Part shown: positions 16,651 to 25,453 of the stretch, in pieces | Position numbering within the stretch: position 1 is the first letter of the stretch | Layout: the number at the start of each line of letters is the position of its first letter | NCBI RefSeq assembly: GCF_900604335.1 | Contig: NZ_UWOD01000002.1 | Location: forward strand, 62,001-126,000 | DNA: 64,000 bases | Direction: 5' to 3' | From: Intestinibacillus sp. Marseille-P6563 | GTDB taxonomy: Bacteria > Bacillota > Clostridia > Oscillospirales > Butyricicoccaceae | Notes under the pieces: model-generated | Database searches by the model: none | Seen by the model: the letters and a program-made list of their open reading frames with translations, nothing else | What the model was told of the DNA's origin: nothing | Translations under genes and position numbers: made by a program

Positions 16651-17625
16651 ATGTTAGAGAATTTAGTAGCAACCCTGAAAGCAGATCCGCGCAAGATCGT
16701 ATTTACCGAAGGCCCGGATGCTCGTATTCTGGAAGCCGCTTCCCGTTTGAAGAAGGATGGCATTCTGGATTCCATCCTGGTTGGTAATGTGGATGAAGTC
16801 AAGGCAGCAGCCAAGGCTGGCGGCTTTGATATCGAGGGTCTGGAAATCATCGATCCGGCAACCTTTGACAAGATGGACGAAATGGTTGCGAAGATGGTGG
16901 AACTGCGCAAGGGCAAGATGACCGAAGAGCAGTGCCGCGCTGCACTGTCCAAGGGCAATTACTTTGGCACCATGCTGGTCAAGATGGGTTATGCCGACGC
17001 TCTGCTGGGCGGCGCAACCTATTCGACGGCTGACACCGTTCGTCCGGCTCTGCAGATCATCAAGACCAAGCCGGGCAATAAGATCGTATCCTCCTGCTTT
17101 ATTCTGGTCCGTGAGGGCAAGGATGGCCAGGAAGAAAAGTATGCAATGGGCGACTGCGCCATCAACATCAATCCGGGCGAAGACGATCTGGTTGAAATCG
17201 CAATCGAAACCGCTCGCACGGCAAAGGCGTTCGGTATCGATCCCAAGGTTGCAATGCTGTCTTACTCGACCATGGGTTCGGGCAAGGGCGAAACCGTTGA
17301 TATGATGAAGAATGCAACCGAAAAGACCAAGCAGGCTGCTCCGGATCTGGCGGTTGACGGCGAATTGCAGTTTGACGCTGCTTTCTCCCCGGTTGTTGCC
17401 AAGACCAAGTGCAAGGGTTCTCCGGTTGCTGGCCAGGCCAACACCTTTATCTTCCCGGACATCAATGCAGGTAACATCGGTTACAAGATCGCACAGCGTC
17501 TGGGCGGCTTTGAAGCATACGGTCCGATCCTGCAGGGTCTGAATGCACCGATCAACGACCTGTCCCGTGGCTGCAATGCCGATGAAGTATATCAGATGGC
17601 GATCATCACCGCAGGTCTGAAGTAA
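16651..17625 (+). CDS. pta: Phosphate acetyltransferase
   Basis: The 324-residue enzyme interconverts acetyl-CoA and acetyl phosphate and feeds ATP formation with acetate kinase. Family features include IVFTEGPDARILEAA, GGATYSTADTVRPALQ, LSYSTMGSG and the C-terminal GSPVAGQANTFIFPD and NIGYKIAQRLGG. Codon use is strongly biased (CTG, GTT, AAG, GGC), as in highly expressed genes and unlike most neighbours. No ackA follows; a terminator stands at 17658. The frame and length are normal for the short bacterial form. Confidence 0.97.
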   Translation: MLENLVATLKADPRKIVFTEGPDARILEAASRLKKDGILDSILVGNVDEVKAAAKAGGFDIEGLEIIDPATFDKMDEMVAKMVELRKGKMTEEQCRAALSKGNYFGTMLVKMGYADALLGGATYSTADTVRPALQIIKTKPGNKIVSSCFILVREGKDGQEEKYAMGDCAININPGEDDLVEIAIETARTAKAFGIDPKVAMLSYSTMGSGKGETVDMMKNATEKTKQAAPDLAVDGELQFDAAFSPVVAKTKCKGSPVAGQANTFIFPDINAGNIGYKIAQRLGGFEAYGPILQGLNAPINDLSRGCNADEVYQMAIITAGLK

Positions 17626-17657
17626 TTTTCTACATTTTCTGTTTATGTACATAGGCA

Positions 17658-17693
17658 AAATGCCGGTCTGTTTGTAACAGACCGGCATTTTTT
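17658..17693. terminator. Bidirectional terminator between pta and spoIVA
   Basis: Arms 17658-17670 and 17678-17690 (AAATGCCGGTCTG and complement) enclose seven bases and are flanked by A and T runs. Confidence 0.93.
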
Positions 17694-19170
17694 ATAACAG
17701 AATACAAATAAGCCCTCCTGTGCTTTCGTTGATGATTTTTTCCAGTGTTTCCCGGAACTTATCTCGTGCGTCTTCGGGCATGCGAGCCAGTTTGCCCGCC
17801 AGTTCCTCATTGACCAGTTCACTGAGCGATTTGCCAAAGATATTCGTATCCCAAATGCGCTCGGGCGCTCCATCAAATTCGCCGAGCATATAATGTACGA
17901 GTTCTTCCGACTGTTTTTCGGTGCCAACTAGTGGAGTGACCGATGCTTTGATATCGGTTCGAATCAGGTGGATTGCGGTTGCCGAAGCGCACAAACGCAC
18001 CCCATACCGTCCGCCCTGTTTGATAATTTCGGGTGCTTCCAAAGACAGTTCGTTGACCTCCGGCATGACGATGCCATAACCGGTAGCTTGCGCCTGGTCC
18101 AAAGCCCCCTGGATGCGGCGGTACTCCCGCTCGGTTTCTGCCAATCTGGTCAGCAGCGGAATCAAGTCTGCATCGTCATGGATATCCACTCCAGTCTTTT
18201 CGGCCACAATATTGTAAAAGACCTCTCCCGGCAGGGCGACTTTCATCCGTGCCTTTCCGACGCCCAAATCCATATCGGCTACTTGCGCCGAAGAAATGTA
18301 TTCATTTTGCCCAATCTGCTCGGCCGCCTGCGTCAAATCCCGCATTTTCTGTACGGCGCCCGCCGCTTGCCGGATGCTGCCATACACCGATTCCTTCACG
18401 GCATGCCCCTGCGGCAACGCGCCCACAAAGCGCGGCAATTCAATGGCAATTTCCCGCACCGGGAATTCATACAGCACGCCAGCCAAGATATTGGACACAT
18501 CGTTGCCCGACAGGGTCTGACAGTTGACCGGCAAGGCTTCCACGCCATGCTTTTCGCGTAGTTCGTCGCGCACAGCCTGCGCCGCTTCCCCGTTGGGGTC
18601 GGAAGAGTTGATCAGGGTCAAAAATGGCTTGCCTATGGCCTGTAACTCTTCAATCACGCGATCTTCTGCCGGTATGTAGCTCTCCCGCGGGATTTCGGAA
18701 AAGGTGCCATCGGTGGTAATCACCAAACCGATCGTCGAATGCTCGGCAATGACCTTACGAGTGCCGATCTCGGCTGCTTGGCTCATCGGGATGGGCACGT
18801 CATCCCATGGGGTGGTCACCATCCGTGGTACATCGTCCTCCATGCTGCCTAGCGCCCCATCGACCAAATATCCTACACAGTCGACCAGACGGACCCGGCA
18901 GAAGCCTCCACCCGGTGTACTGATCTCGGCCGCTTCTTCGGGAACAAATTTGGGTTCTGCGGTCATAATGGTGCGGCCGGAACCCGATTGCGGCAGTTCA
19001 TCTTTGGCTCGTTCCCGTTTGTAGACATTTTCGATGCCTGGGATGACCATGGTTTCCATGAACCGCTTGATAAAGGTCGATTTTCCCGTGCGAACCGGCC
19101 CCACGACGCCGATATAAACATCGCCCCCGGTCCGGGCGCCGATTTCTTCATACAGTGTTTTATGATCCAT
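17692..19170 (-). CDS. spoIVA: Stage IV sporulation protein A (spore coat ATPase)
   Basis: The 492-residue protein polymerises on the forespore surface by ATP hydrolysis and forms the coat base. An N-terminal P-loop GPVRTGKS (24-31) and GGGFCRVRLVDCVGY match the TRAFAC-like ATPase domain; the middle and C-terminal domains end FRETLEKIINESTGGLICIL, the typical membrane-proximal tail. SpoVM, its membrane anchor, is encoded 1.6 kb upstream on the same strand. The SPOCS-LysM gene precedes it by 15 bp, so they share a transcript. A mother-cell sigma-E promoter is expected upstream of that gene. Confidence 0.97.
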   Translation of the reverse strand: MDHKTLYEEIGARTGGDVYIGVVGPVRTGKSTFIKRFMETMVIPGIENVYKRERAKDELPQSGSGRTIMTAEPKFVPEEAAEISTPGGGFCRVRLVDCVGYLVDGALGSMEDDVPRMVTTPWDDVPIPMSQAAEIGTRKVIAEHSTIGLVITTDGTFSEIPRESYIPAEDRVIEELQAIGKPFLTLINSSDPNGEAAQAVRDELREKHGVEALPVNCQTLSGNDVSNILAGVLYEFPVREIAIELPRFVGALPQGHAVKESVYGSIRQAAGAVQKMRDLTQAAEQIGQNEYISSAQVADMDLGVGKARMKVALPGEVFYNIVAEKTGVDIHDDADLIPLLTRLAETEREYRRIQGALDQAQATGYGIVMPEVNELSLEAPEIIKQGGRYGVRLCASATAIHLIRTDIKASVTPLVGTEKQSEELVHYMLGEFDGAPERIWDTNIFGKSLSELVNEELAGKLARMPEDARDKFRETLEKIINESTGGLICILL

Positions 19171-19185
19171 TTTGCTTCCCTCCTC

Positions 19186-20676
19186 TTACTGTTCCATGGG
19201 GATGAGCAGCAACTGTGCCTGCGTTGTTTTCTGTTCTTCCGCAATGCTGTTTGCACTGCGGATGGCGGATACCGTAGTCGCATATTGTTTGGCGATATCC
19301 CACAGGCTCTCCCCCTCTTCCACGCGTCGCAAAATGAGTGTCACTCCGCAAAGCTCGGCGTTGCGTTCGGGCCCGAGTTCCACGGATGTTACATCCTGAA
19401 ACGTCTGTGGTGTGCGTTTGGTCGCTCCCCCAGAAGCTGACAGGTGTACATTGACACTGTCTTCCCCAGCCGGTGACAGCGCGACTTGTAGGGCAATATC
19501 ATGCAGAGCCGGTTCAACTGGTAGATTGCTGACCCGCAGCGGTACATGCAGTGCGCGGTGGGTCTGATAGAGATTGCCCTCATCGTCATAGTATAGGATG
19601 AATGCGTCCACCTTGACACGCAGGGTGTCCCCTTCCATTTGCATGCCTGTGCAGATGGCCTTGGCGCCCAGATATTGCGAGGTTTTCATACCCAGTGGAA
19701 TATTTTCGCTTCCATCCGCGGCAAAGTTCCCGCACAGCATGCAGTCTTGGACTTTCACCGGCGTGACCTGCACATTGAGCGCATGTTTGGTCTGGTACAA
19801 ATCATGGATGGTCTGAATGGCATGTTTTTCATCCTGCAAGATGACTGCACAGACCCCGATGCCGATGGACAGCACACCGCTGCCGGTCAATATGCAATCC
19901 AAATTGCGGACCGCCAATCGGACGGTCGCTGCATCGCCCTCCTGCATGTCGGATGCGTCTAACATTTGCGTAAAGGGAATATTTTTGGTCACCTGCTGGA
20001 AGGCTCCCGTATCGTCCCGCAGCAAAAGCTGCAAGACCGCTTCGCCACGTATGAGCATCCGCCCATTCATCGCGCGGCATTCATTTTGCCGCAGCACACA
20101 GTCGGTATGTAACAACTCCAGTCCTTCGGAACCATTCCATTCCAAATCATCCAGTATGGTAAAGGAACTTCCCTCCACCTGCCGCAGCAGCGTGATTTCT
20201 TTGGTATCATACAGCACTTCGAGCGGCGTGTCTCCGCTCTGAATCTGTTCGGTATACTGTAAGATAGAAGGCTGGTAGACGGTGGTTTCAAAACACAGTT
20301 TTGCAGAAACACTGACCTTGCGCGAATTGACAGCCCGCGCCGTCACATCGGCAATGCTGCACCGCACAAAACAGGTGCAATCGGCGCTCACGCCGCGTGC
20401 TTCTTCGATGTGAGCAAAACTGAGGGGAATCTCCAAACTTTGTAAACTTCCTCCTACTTCGGGCTGATACAGTACCGTTGCGGCTACCGAGCCGGAAACC
20501 AGCACCCGATCGTTCTGCGGTGACTCATCCTTGATGGAAACCGTGCCGTCTGCATAAACGATGCGTGCGATATCCGGGAAGGCGTCGGGCACGATCGCGT
20601 CGGTCGATTCTTCATATACCGATACATTGTCCAGGATCACATCATAGTAGGGAATACTTTTCCGAACCAGTTCCAT
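19186..20676 (-). CDS. SPOCS (DUF3794) and LysM domain spore protein
   Basis: The 496-residue protein contains several SPOCS/DUF3794 domains over about residues 1-440 (YQPSILQYTEQIQSGDTPLE, EVLYDTKEITLL) and a C-terminal LysM domain with EGESLWDIAKQYATTVSAIR and a closing LLLIPME. This arrangement is known from clostridial spore-envelope proteins related to SpoVID and SipL. In Clostridioides difficile SipL binds SpoIVA through its LysM domain, and here the gene lies directly before spoIVA, so the same pairing is likely. The start follows GGAGG. Confidence 0.9.
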   Translation of the reverse strand: MELVRKSIPYYDVILDNVSVYEESTDAIVPDAFPDIARIVYADGTVSIKDESPQNDRVLVSGSVAATVLYQPEVGGSLQSLEIPLSFAHIEEARGVSADCTCFVRCSIADVTARAVNSRKVSVSAKLCFETTVYQPSILQYTEQIQSGDTPLEVLYDTKEITLLRQVEGSSFTILDDLEWNGSEGLELLHTDCVLRQNECRAMNGRMLIRGEAVLQLLLRDDTGAFQQVTKNIPFTQMLDASDMQEGDAATVRLAVRNLDCILTGSGVLSIGIGVCAVILQDEKHAIQTIHDLYQTKHALNVQVTPVKVQDCMLCGNFAADGSENIPLGMKTSQYLGAKAICTGMQMEGDTLRVKVDAFILYYDDEGNLYQTHRALHVPLRVSNLPVEPALHDIALQVALSPAGEDSVNVHLSASGGATKRTPQTFQDVTSVELGPERNAELCGVTLILRRVEEGESLWDIAKQYATTVSAIRSANSIAEEQKTTQAQLLLIPMEQ

Positions 20677-20712
20677 TTGAATAATTCCTCCTTTGTTCCT
20701 GCTTCTGCTACC

Positions 20713-20740
20713 AGTATATTGCCCTTGTTTTGGGAATATG
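20713..20740 (-). promoter_or_regulatory. Possible sigma-E-type promoter for the SPOCS-spoIVA operon
   Basis: On the reverse strand CATATT (20740-20735) is followed by 13 bp and CAATATACT (20721-20713). This is only roughly like the sigma-E consensus, but it sits between a terminator and a sporulation operon. Confidence 0.3.
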
Positions 20741-20741
20741 A

Positions 20742-20787
20742 ATCAAAAAGCAGGCCGCCCTCGGTTTTAAAAAATCGAAGGCGGCCT
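20742..20787 (-). terminator. Terminator after spoVM
   Basis: AGGCCGCC (20787-20780 on the reverse strand) pairs with GGCGGCCT (20759-20752), extended by three inner pairs, and is followed by GCTTTTTG. Confidence 0.8.
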
Positions 20788-20798
20788 TGTGCGCTCGC

Positions 20799-20876
20799 TT
20801 ATTCTTTGCCCATGCCAAACAGCCGGCGAAACATACCACACAGACATTTCGGACTTTTCCAAATCACGATTTTCAC
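20799..20876 (-). CDS. spoVM: SpoVM-like 25-residue membrane-curvature peptide
   Basis: A GTG at 20876, eight bases after AAAGGAGG, opens a frame of 25 codons starting MKIVIWKSPKCLCGMFRR and ending GMGKE. It matches the Bacillus SpoVM pattern M-K-x4-K-x-P-K-x-L-x-G-x2-R-x2-(L/F)-G in length and spacing. SpoVM is an amphipathic helix that senses the convex forespore membrane and recruits SpoIVA. Its position, same strand and just upstream of the SPOCS-LysM and spoIVA genes, supports the call. Its short length makes automated annotation likely to miss it. Confidence 0.82.
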   Translation of the reverse strand: MKIVIWKSPKCLCGMFRRLFGMGKE

Positions 20877-20891
20877 AGCACATGCCTCCTT

Positions 20892-21038
20892 TTACTGCTG
20901 TACAAAGATAGCCCCGACTGCGATCAGCCCCAAGCCGCACAGCCATTTGACAACAAGACACGGCAGCAGTCCGCCGATGAGCACGCCAACGCCAAAGGCA
21001 ATGGCGAAAAATCCCACCAATCTTCCCGGACAATTCAT
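20892..21038 (-). CDS. 48-residue membrane peptide upstream of spoVM
   Basis: An ATG at 21038, eleven bases after AGGAG, begins MNCPGRLVGFFAIAFGVGVL; the frame ends at TAA 20892-20894. Two hydrophobic stretches (about 7-30 and 33-46) are joined by PCLVVKW. I do not recognise a named family. It ends 15 bp before the spoVM start and shares its transcript, so a sporulation membrane role is a reasonable inference. An overlapping longer frame on the same strand has no ribosome-site advantage and no membrane pattern. Confidence 0.6.
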   Translation of the reverse strand: MNCPGRLVGFFAIAFGVGVLIGGLLPCLVVKWLCGLGLIAVGAIFVQQ

Positions 21039-21089
21039 ACCGCATCACGCTCCTATTGTCAGTATAGTCCCCTCCCCAAAATCGGTGAC

Positions 21090-21127
21090 AAAAAAATCCG
21101 GACTGCGATTTTTCGCATGTCCGGATT
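21090..21127 (-). terminator. Terminator after dut
   Basis: AATCCGGAC with inner TGCG pairs to its complement (21095-21107 with 21114-21127), followed on the reverse strand by a long T run. Confidence 0.88.
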
Positions 21128-21132
21128 TGCTT

Positions 21133-21564
21133 TTATTGTACGCCAGTGCTGCCGTGTCCACCGCGGTCGGTGTTGCCGAGTTCTTCCACCTCATCAAACG
21201 AGATGGACGGTTGATGCTCCATAATACGGAACTGACACACCCGGTCGCCAACGTGAATCACCGTGTCACGCACCGCATACGCGGGCATGAACCATTGGTC
21301 GTTATCGCCACAATAGGTCTCATCGATTACACCCATGCTGTTAGTCTGCAAAATACCAAAATTTTTAAACGTCGAACTGCGCGGCACTACATGGGCTTCA
21401 TAACCAGCCGGAAGCTGCATGGCAACGCCGAGCGGGATCAGGCGGAACTCGCCGGCCTTCATTTCCACTTCTTCAGCGGCACGCAGATCGATCCAGTCGG
21501 ATTTGCCATCAATATACCGCAGCCGCTCGATCTGATCGGAAAAATACTTGATTTTGATATTCAT
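21133..21564 (-). CDS. dut: dUTP diphosphatase
   Basis: The 143-residue trimeric enzyme hydrolyses dUTP to dUMP and diphosphate, keeping uracil out of DNA and supplying dTMP synthesis. Motifs include DLRAAEE (1), [13 protein letters not shown] (2), [14 protein letters not shown] (3), GDRVCQFRI (4) and the C-terminal RGGHGSTG (5). Motif 2 has the SSTFKNFGI form of the clostridial/phage-like branch. It is downstream of nrdDG and, with them, serves deoxynucleotide supply. A terminator follows. Confidence 0.95.
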   Translation of the reverse strand: MNIKIKYFSDQIERLRYIDGKSDWIDLRAAEEVEMKAGEFRLIPLGVAMQLPAGYEAHVVPRSSTFKNFGILQTNSMGVIDETYCGDNDQWFMPAYAVRDTVIHVGDRVCQFRIMEHQPSISFDEVEELGNTDRGGHGSTGVQ

Positions 21565-21573
21565 AAATCCTCC

Positions 21574-22080
21574 TCAAACAGTGTAATCGGGTTCAGGCCG
21601 GAGTACGATCTGCCCCAGTGCAAACGTCTTGGGCACATCGATGACCCTCTGGTTTTCGCTTCCTCGCCACGGCAGGAGCGTATCCCGCGCCGCTTCGATA
21701 TAACGGCCATCTACCACCACATCCACATTCTGAATCAGCGGCAGATGCCGAATTTCTTCCCACTTGTAACCGGTATACAACCAGATGGTCTTGTCCGAAA
21801 AATGGTCTTTGATTTCCTGACACAGCGCGGCAATCGCTTCCCGATTGGCCGGATACAGCGGGTCGCCGCCTGACAAGGTCACGCCTGCAATATAGTCTTT
21901 TTCCAGTTCCTCAAACAGTTCCGCTTTGGCCGCTGCATCAAAGGGCAGACCGCTTTCAGCATCCCAAGTCACCGGGTTATGGCAGCCCGGACAGGCGTGC
22001 GCGCAGCCGGATACCCACAGCACCACGCGCAATCCTTCCCCATTGAGCATATCGTCCTTTGTGATATTATGATAACGCAT
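21574..22080 (-). CDS. nrdG: Anaerobic ribonucleotide reductase activating enzyme
   Basis: The 168-residue radical SAM protein makes the glycyl radical on NrdD. Cysteines 26, 30 and 33 (CAHACPGC) bind the [4Fe-4S] cluster. GVTLSGGDPLY is the SAM-binding GGDP motif. The start at 22080 overlaps the NrdD stop by one base (TAATG), a strong argument for it over a longer frame to 22206. It ends 10 bp before the dut start. Requires anaerobiosis, which agrees with the rest of the window. Confidence 0.95.
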   Translation of the reverse strand: MRYHNITKDDMLNGEGLRVVLWVSGCAHACPGCHNPVTWDAESGLPFDAAAKAELFEELEKDYIAGVTLSGGDPLYPANREAIAALCQEIKDHFSDKTIWLYTGYKWEEIRHLPLIQNVDVVVDGRYIEAARDTLLPWRGSENQRVIDVPKTFALGQIVLRPEPDYTV

Positions 22081-24200
22081 TACATACTCTTTCTTTCTGC
22101 GATTTCCGCCATTTTTGCTGCATTCAGGCGCGTATCGCCCTTGACACGCGAATACGACAAGTATCCGTTCATTCGCTCGATCTTGGTCAGGTTGTGGCTG
22201 CCGCATTTCGGACAGGTATCCATGGCTAGTTCTTCATGCCCGCAGTCATTGCAATACGCCAACGACAGGTTGACGCCTTCGTAAAAGCCCATGCGCATGG
22301 CTCGGCGCACCAAGGTGCGGATGGCTTCCAGATTGTATTCGATTGGATATTTGACATATTGAATCTTGCCGCCGTTGCACAGATTCCAGAAGCGATTCTC
22401 CAGATCCTGCTTTTGAATGGGTGTTAAGTCCTCGGTCACATGACAGTGGAAGCTGTTGGACACATAATCACGGTCGCTGACCCCTTCGATGATGCCATAC
22501 TTTTTGCGGAACTGCTGCACTTGCAGACCGCACAGGCTTTCTGCCGGGGTGCCGTAAATCGCGTACAGATTGCCGTCCTCTTCCTTAAACTGATTGACCT
22601 TGTCGTTGATGTGCTGCATCACTTCGAGCGCAAAGGCGCCGTCCTGCGCCAGACTCTTACCATTATAGAGCATTTGCAGTTCATTGAGTGCGGTAATACC
22701 AAACGAAGCAGTCGCCGTTTTCAGGATGGGTTTGATTTTATCGTGTAGGCCCAAATGACCGCCATAAAAACCGCCTTCACAGTAGGCGAGCGGATTGGTG
22801 GATGCCCGCATCTCGCCCAAATAGGCATAGGTCCGGATATGTAATTTGCGGATCAGTTCCAGATAATAATCGAGAACCTCATAAAAGTCGCGGTTTTCCT
22901 GCCGCGCCTTAGCTAAAATCATCGGGAGATGGAGCGACACCGCGCCAATGTTCCATCGGCCAACAAAGATCGGCTTGTCCTCGTCGTCGGCCGGCTTCAT
23001 ACCGCCGCGTTCATACCACGGAGACAGGAATGCCCGGCAGCCCATCGGACTGATAATCGCGCCATATTTCTTGTACATGCTGGGGACATATCCTTCGCCT
23101 GTCAGGCTGAGCCAGTCGGGATACATGGCCTTGGACGAGCACAAAATGCCCGCTTCAAATACGTCCTCGAGTTCCTTCCCCGGACCGTGCAGGTTTTCGT
23201 CATATAAGAAGACAATTTTCGGGAACAGTACTGGCTTTTTCTGTCCCTTTTTGCCCTGTCCGCGGCGGCGGACGTTGAGCATGGTAATCGATGCCAGTCT
23301 GGCGAACCGTCCGGTGCCAGTGCCCATGGTCATGGTGATAAACGGATAATCACCGCGGCTGGATGCCACCGTGTTAAACTTATACTCCCAGCCTTGGAAG
23401 CCCTGCTCAAAATCATTGAGAATATCGGCCATGACTTCCTTTTCGACCGTTTCAGCGTCCAGACCCAGACGGCTGTATTTCTCGGTCAGCATTTTGTAGC
23501 TGCGCTCGGCGTAAGGCTCGAGCAGCAAATCAACCGACGGAACGGTAAAGCCGCCATATTGCTGGCTGGCAGCCGATAAAACAATATCGCCGATCACGTC
23601 AAAGGCGACATTCAGGGTCTTGGGCTCATTGTACCACAGATTGCCCATCTCAAAACCGCCCTTTAAGACATGGCCCACGTCAAACAGACAGCAGTTCATG
23701 GTATCGCGGCGAGCCGACATGTCATGGACATAAATATAACCGTCCCGGCAGGCTTGCAGCTCCTCGGTGGTCATGAAAAACTTCTGATACAGTTCCTTGT
23801 TGAGCTGGTTGAAAATCAGGCTGCGCTTGGTGGAGACCAGCGCCGAATCGGTGTTGGAGTTTTCCTTATCCCCGATGTACATAATTGACTGGCTCTTTTT
23901 ATAAACGCTGTCGAGCATGCCGACAAAGTCCTGTTTATAGTTACGATAATCGCGGTAACTCTTGGCGACTTCGGGGCGGACGCTTTCCAGCGCCGCTTCC
24001 ACGATGTTGTGCATCTGCCAGATCTGGACTTCGGAAACGTTCATGTTTTTCACATAGTCCTCGACATAGGTGCAGATCGCCTGGGTTTCCGCATCTGTAA
24101 AGGTATAAAGTACCCGATTGGCCGATTTATTGACCGCCGCGATCACTTTTTGTACGTTGAATTCCTCGCGGGTGTTGTCCTTTTTGATAACATAGATCAT
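22080..24200 (-). CDS. nrdD: Anaerobic ribonucleoside-triphosphate reductase
   Basis: The 706-residue enzyme reduces ribonucleotides to deoxyribonucleotides without oxygen. An ATP-cone occupies about residues 1-95 (MIYVIKKDNTREEFNVQKVI), giving dATP/ATP control. The catalytic barrel follows. Near the end a zinc site CNDCG/CPKCG precedes ERMNGYLSYSRVKGDTRLN with the radical glycine at about 679. The start at 24200 follows AAAGGAG; a frame extension to 24293 lacks family similarity. It is the first gene of nrdD-nrdG-dut. Confidence 0.96.
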   Translation of the reverse strand: MIYVIKKDNTREEFNVQKVIAAVNKSANRVLYTFTDAETQAICTYVEDYVKNMNVSEVQIWQMHNIVEAALESVRPEVAKSYRDYRNYKQDFVGMLDSVYKKSQSIMYIGDKENSNTDSALVSTKRSLIFNQLNKELYQKFFMTTEELQACRDGYIYVHDMSARRDTMNCCLFDVGHVLKGGFEMGNLWYNEPKTLNVAFDVIGDIVLSAASQQYGGFTVPSVDLLLEPYAERSYKMLTEKYSRLGLDAETVEKEVMADILNDFEQGFQGWEYKFNTVASSRGDYPFITMTMGTGTGRFARLASITMLNVRRRGQGKKGQKKPVLFPKIVFLYDENLHGPGKELEDVFEAGILCSSKAMYPDWLSLTGEGYVPSMYKKYGAIISPMGCRAFLSPWYERGGMKPADDEDKPIFVGRWNIGAVSLHLPMILAKARQENRDFYEVLDYYLELIRKLHIRTYAYLGEMRASTNPLAYCEGGFYGGHLGLHDKIKPILKTATASFGITALNELQMLYNGKSLAQDGAFALEVMQHINDKVNQFKEEDGNLYAIYGTPAESLCGLQVQQFRKKYGIIEGVSDRDYVSNSFHCHVTEDLTPIQKQDLENRFWNLCNGGKIQYVKYPIEYNLEAIRTLVRRAMRMGFYEGVNLSLAYCNDCGHEELAMDTCPKCGSHNLTKIERMNGYLSYSRVKGDTRLNAAKMAEIAERKSM

Positions 24201-24338
24201 CCCAGCGGGCTCCTTTCTCATTCTATATTGTGGCCGTTCCATTATAGCACACCACATCTTGTGCTGCCAGCCATGAATTTCTACAAATTCCACGCACCAA
24301 AAACGTCAATTCTCGTGAACATTCCCGCGCGCACTTGG

Positions 24339-24367
24339 TTGACATCTCCAATCCTTCCTCTTATAAT
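24339..24367 (+). promoter_or_regulatory. Sigma-A promoter of the nitroreductase gene
   Basis: TTGACA at 24339-24344 and TATAAT at 24362-24367 with a 17-bp spacer: a consensus promoter. Confidence 0.88.
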
Positions 24368-24405
24368 GAAAACATCCAAAATCATACCTGCATGGGAGGA
24401 AAACA

Positions 24406-24939
24406 ATGGATACGCAATCCTGTATTTTGACCCGCCGCAGCATCCGCAAATTCACGGATGAACCGGTGAGCCATGAAACCTTGGAAAAGATCATTTCACT
24501 GGCAGCCTATGCCCCCTCTTGGAAGAACACGCAGATCGCCCGGTATATTGCCATTGAGGACCCGGATGTTTTGCAGGCCATCTGTGAAACCTATGCGCCG
24601 TTCAATGCGCGCATCATCGGTGGCTGTAAGACGCTGATCGCCCAGACCTTTGTCAAGAGCCGTTCCGGGTTTGAACGCGATGGTTCGTTCTCGACCGACC
24701 GCGAAGGTGGCTGGCAATATTATGACTGCGGCATTGCAGCCCAGACTTTCTGTCTGGCCGCACACAATTTCGGCGTTGGCTCGGTCATTATGGGTATTTT
24801 TGACCGGGAAGCATTGGAACAATATCTGAACATTCCCGAAGATCAGGAGCTGATGGCACTCATTGCAATCGGCTACCCGGAAGGGGACGCGGTGGCACCC
24901 AAGCGCAAGGATGTGCCGACCCTGCTGAGTTATCGATAA
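24406..24939 (+). CDS. Nitroreductase-family FMN oxidoreductase
   Basis: The 177-residue protein begins RRSIRKFTDEPV, the FMN-phosphate contact of the family, and has AAYAPSWKNTQIARY, AAHNFGVGSVIMGIF and AIGYPEGD. It would use NAD(P)H and FMN to reduce nitro- or quinone-type compounds; the physiological substrate is unknown. AGGAGG-like GGAGG precedes the ATG. It is a single gene between a consensus promoter and a strong terminator, so likely well expressed. A second, different nitroreductase lies at 47257. Confidence 0.9.
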   Translation: MDTQSCILTRRSIRKFTDEPVSHETLEKIISLAAYAPSWKNTQIARYIAIEDPDVLQAICETYAPFNARIIGGCKTLIAQTFVKSRSGFERDGSFSTDREGGWQYYDCGIAAQTFCLAAHNFGVGSVIMGIFDREALEQYLNIPEDQELMALIAIGYPEGDAVAPKRKDVPTLLSYR

Positions 24940-24942
24940 ATG

Positions 24943-24979
24943 AAAAAGACCGGTATCGCTTTTGGATACCGGTCTTTTT
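24943..24979. terminator. Bidirectional terminator between nitroreductase and csoR
   Basis: Arms 24943-24956 and 24966-24979 (AAAAAGACCGGTAT and complement) around a 9-nt loop; A and T runs serve both convergent genes. Confidence 0.92.
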
Positions 24980-25251
24980 TATCGCTCGATCTTTTCGATC
25001 AGCTTGGTGATCTCATCCAGTGTTCTGGCGCGATCGGCCGGGGTGCCACCTTCCAAAGCCTCTTGCACACAGCCTTCCAAATGGCCCTTCACAACTGCCT
25101 GTCGTGCTTTCCGCAGCAAGGCTTCGGTCGCCAAAATCTGTGTGACAATATCCATGCAGTAGCGGTCATCTTCAATCATTTTCATGACTGCGTCCAGCTG
25201 GCCCCGTGCCATCTTTACGAGTGGTTCAACTTGCTTGCGGTCAGCCCTCAC
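24979..25251 (-). CDS. csoR: Copper-sensing repressor CsoR
   Basis: The 90-residue all-helical protein lacks a classical HTH and belongs to the CsoR/FrmR/RcnR family. The Cu(I) ligands appear as Cys in RYCMDIV and His plus Cys in KGHLEGC, the C-H-C set of CsoR. When copper binds, it releases its operator. A GTG start at 25251 after AAGGTGG is preferred; it overlaps the copA stop. Being last in the copA operon, it would repress itself together with the pump through the G/C-rich inverted repeat at 27768. Confidence 0.9.
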   Translation of the reverse strand: MRADRKQVEPLVKMARGQLDAVMKMIEDDRYCMDIVTQILATEALLRKARQAVVKGHLEGCVQEALEGGTPADRARTLDEITKLIEKIER

Positions 25252-25453
25252 AGATATCGACCACCTTATACCCGGCATCGGTCACCGCCTGGGTCAGCGC
25301 TTCGTCGGAAACCGGATGGACCAGCGTTAATTCAGCCTTGCCAGTTTCGTGGCTGACCACAGCCGATACACCGTCCAAATCGTTCAGTGCCTGCTGCACG
25401 CGGCCCGAACAATGGGTGCACATCATGCCTTCAATCGTCATGGTCTTTTTCAT
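25241..25453 (-). other. copZ: Possible internal start giving free CopZ (70 aa)
   Basis: Inside the copA frame an ATG at 25453 follows GAAAGGAAG. Translation from it would release [20 protein letters not shown]... as a separate 70-residue copper chaperone. The ribosome site is seen; use of it is inference. Confidence 0.45.

Noticed and set aside
16663-17688. 341-codon frame antisense to pta
   Set aside because: pta is certain; the antisense frame runs through the terminator and has no start signal.
20767-21048. 93-codon frame overlapping spoVM and the 48-residue peptide
   Set aside because: Its composition is Arg/Cys-rich without pattern, while the two smaller frames have ribosome sites and a SpoVM match.
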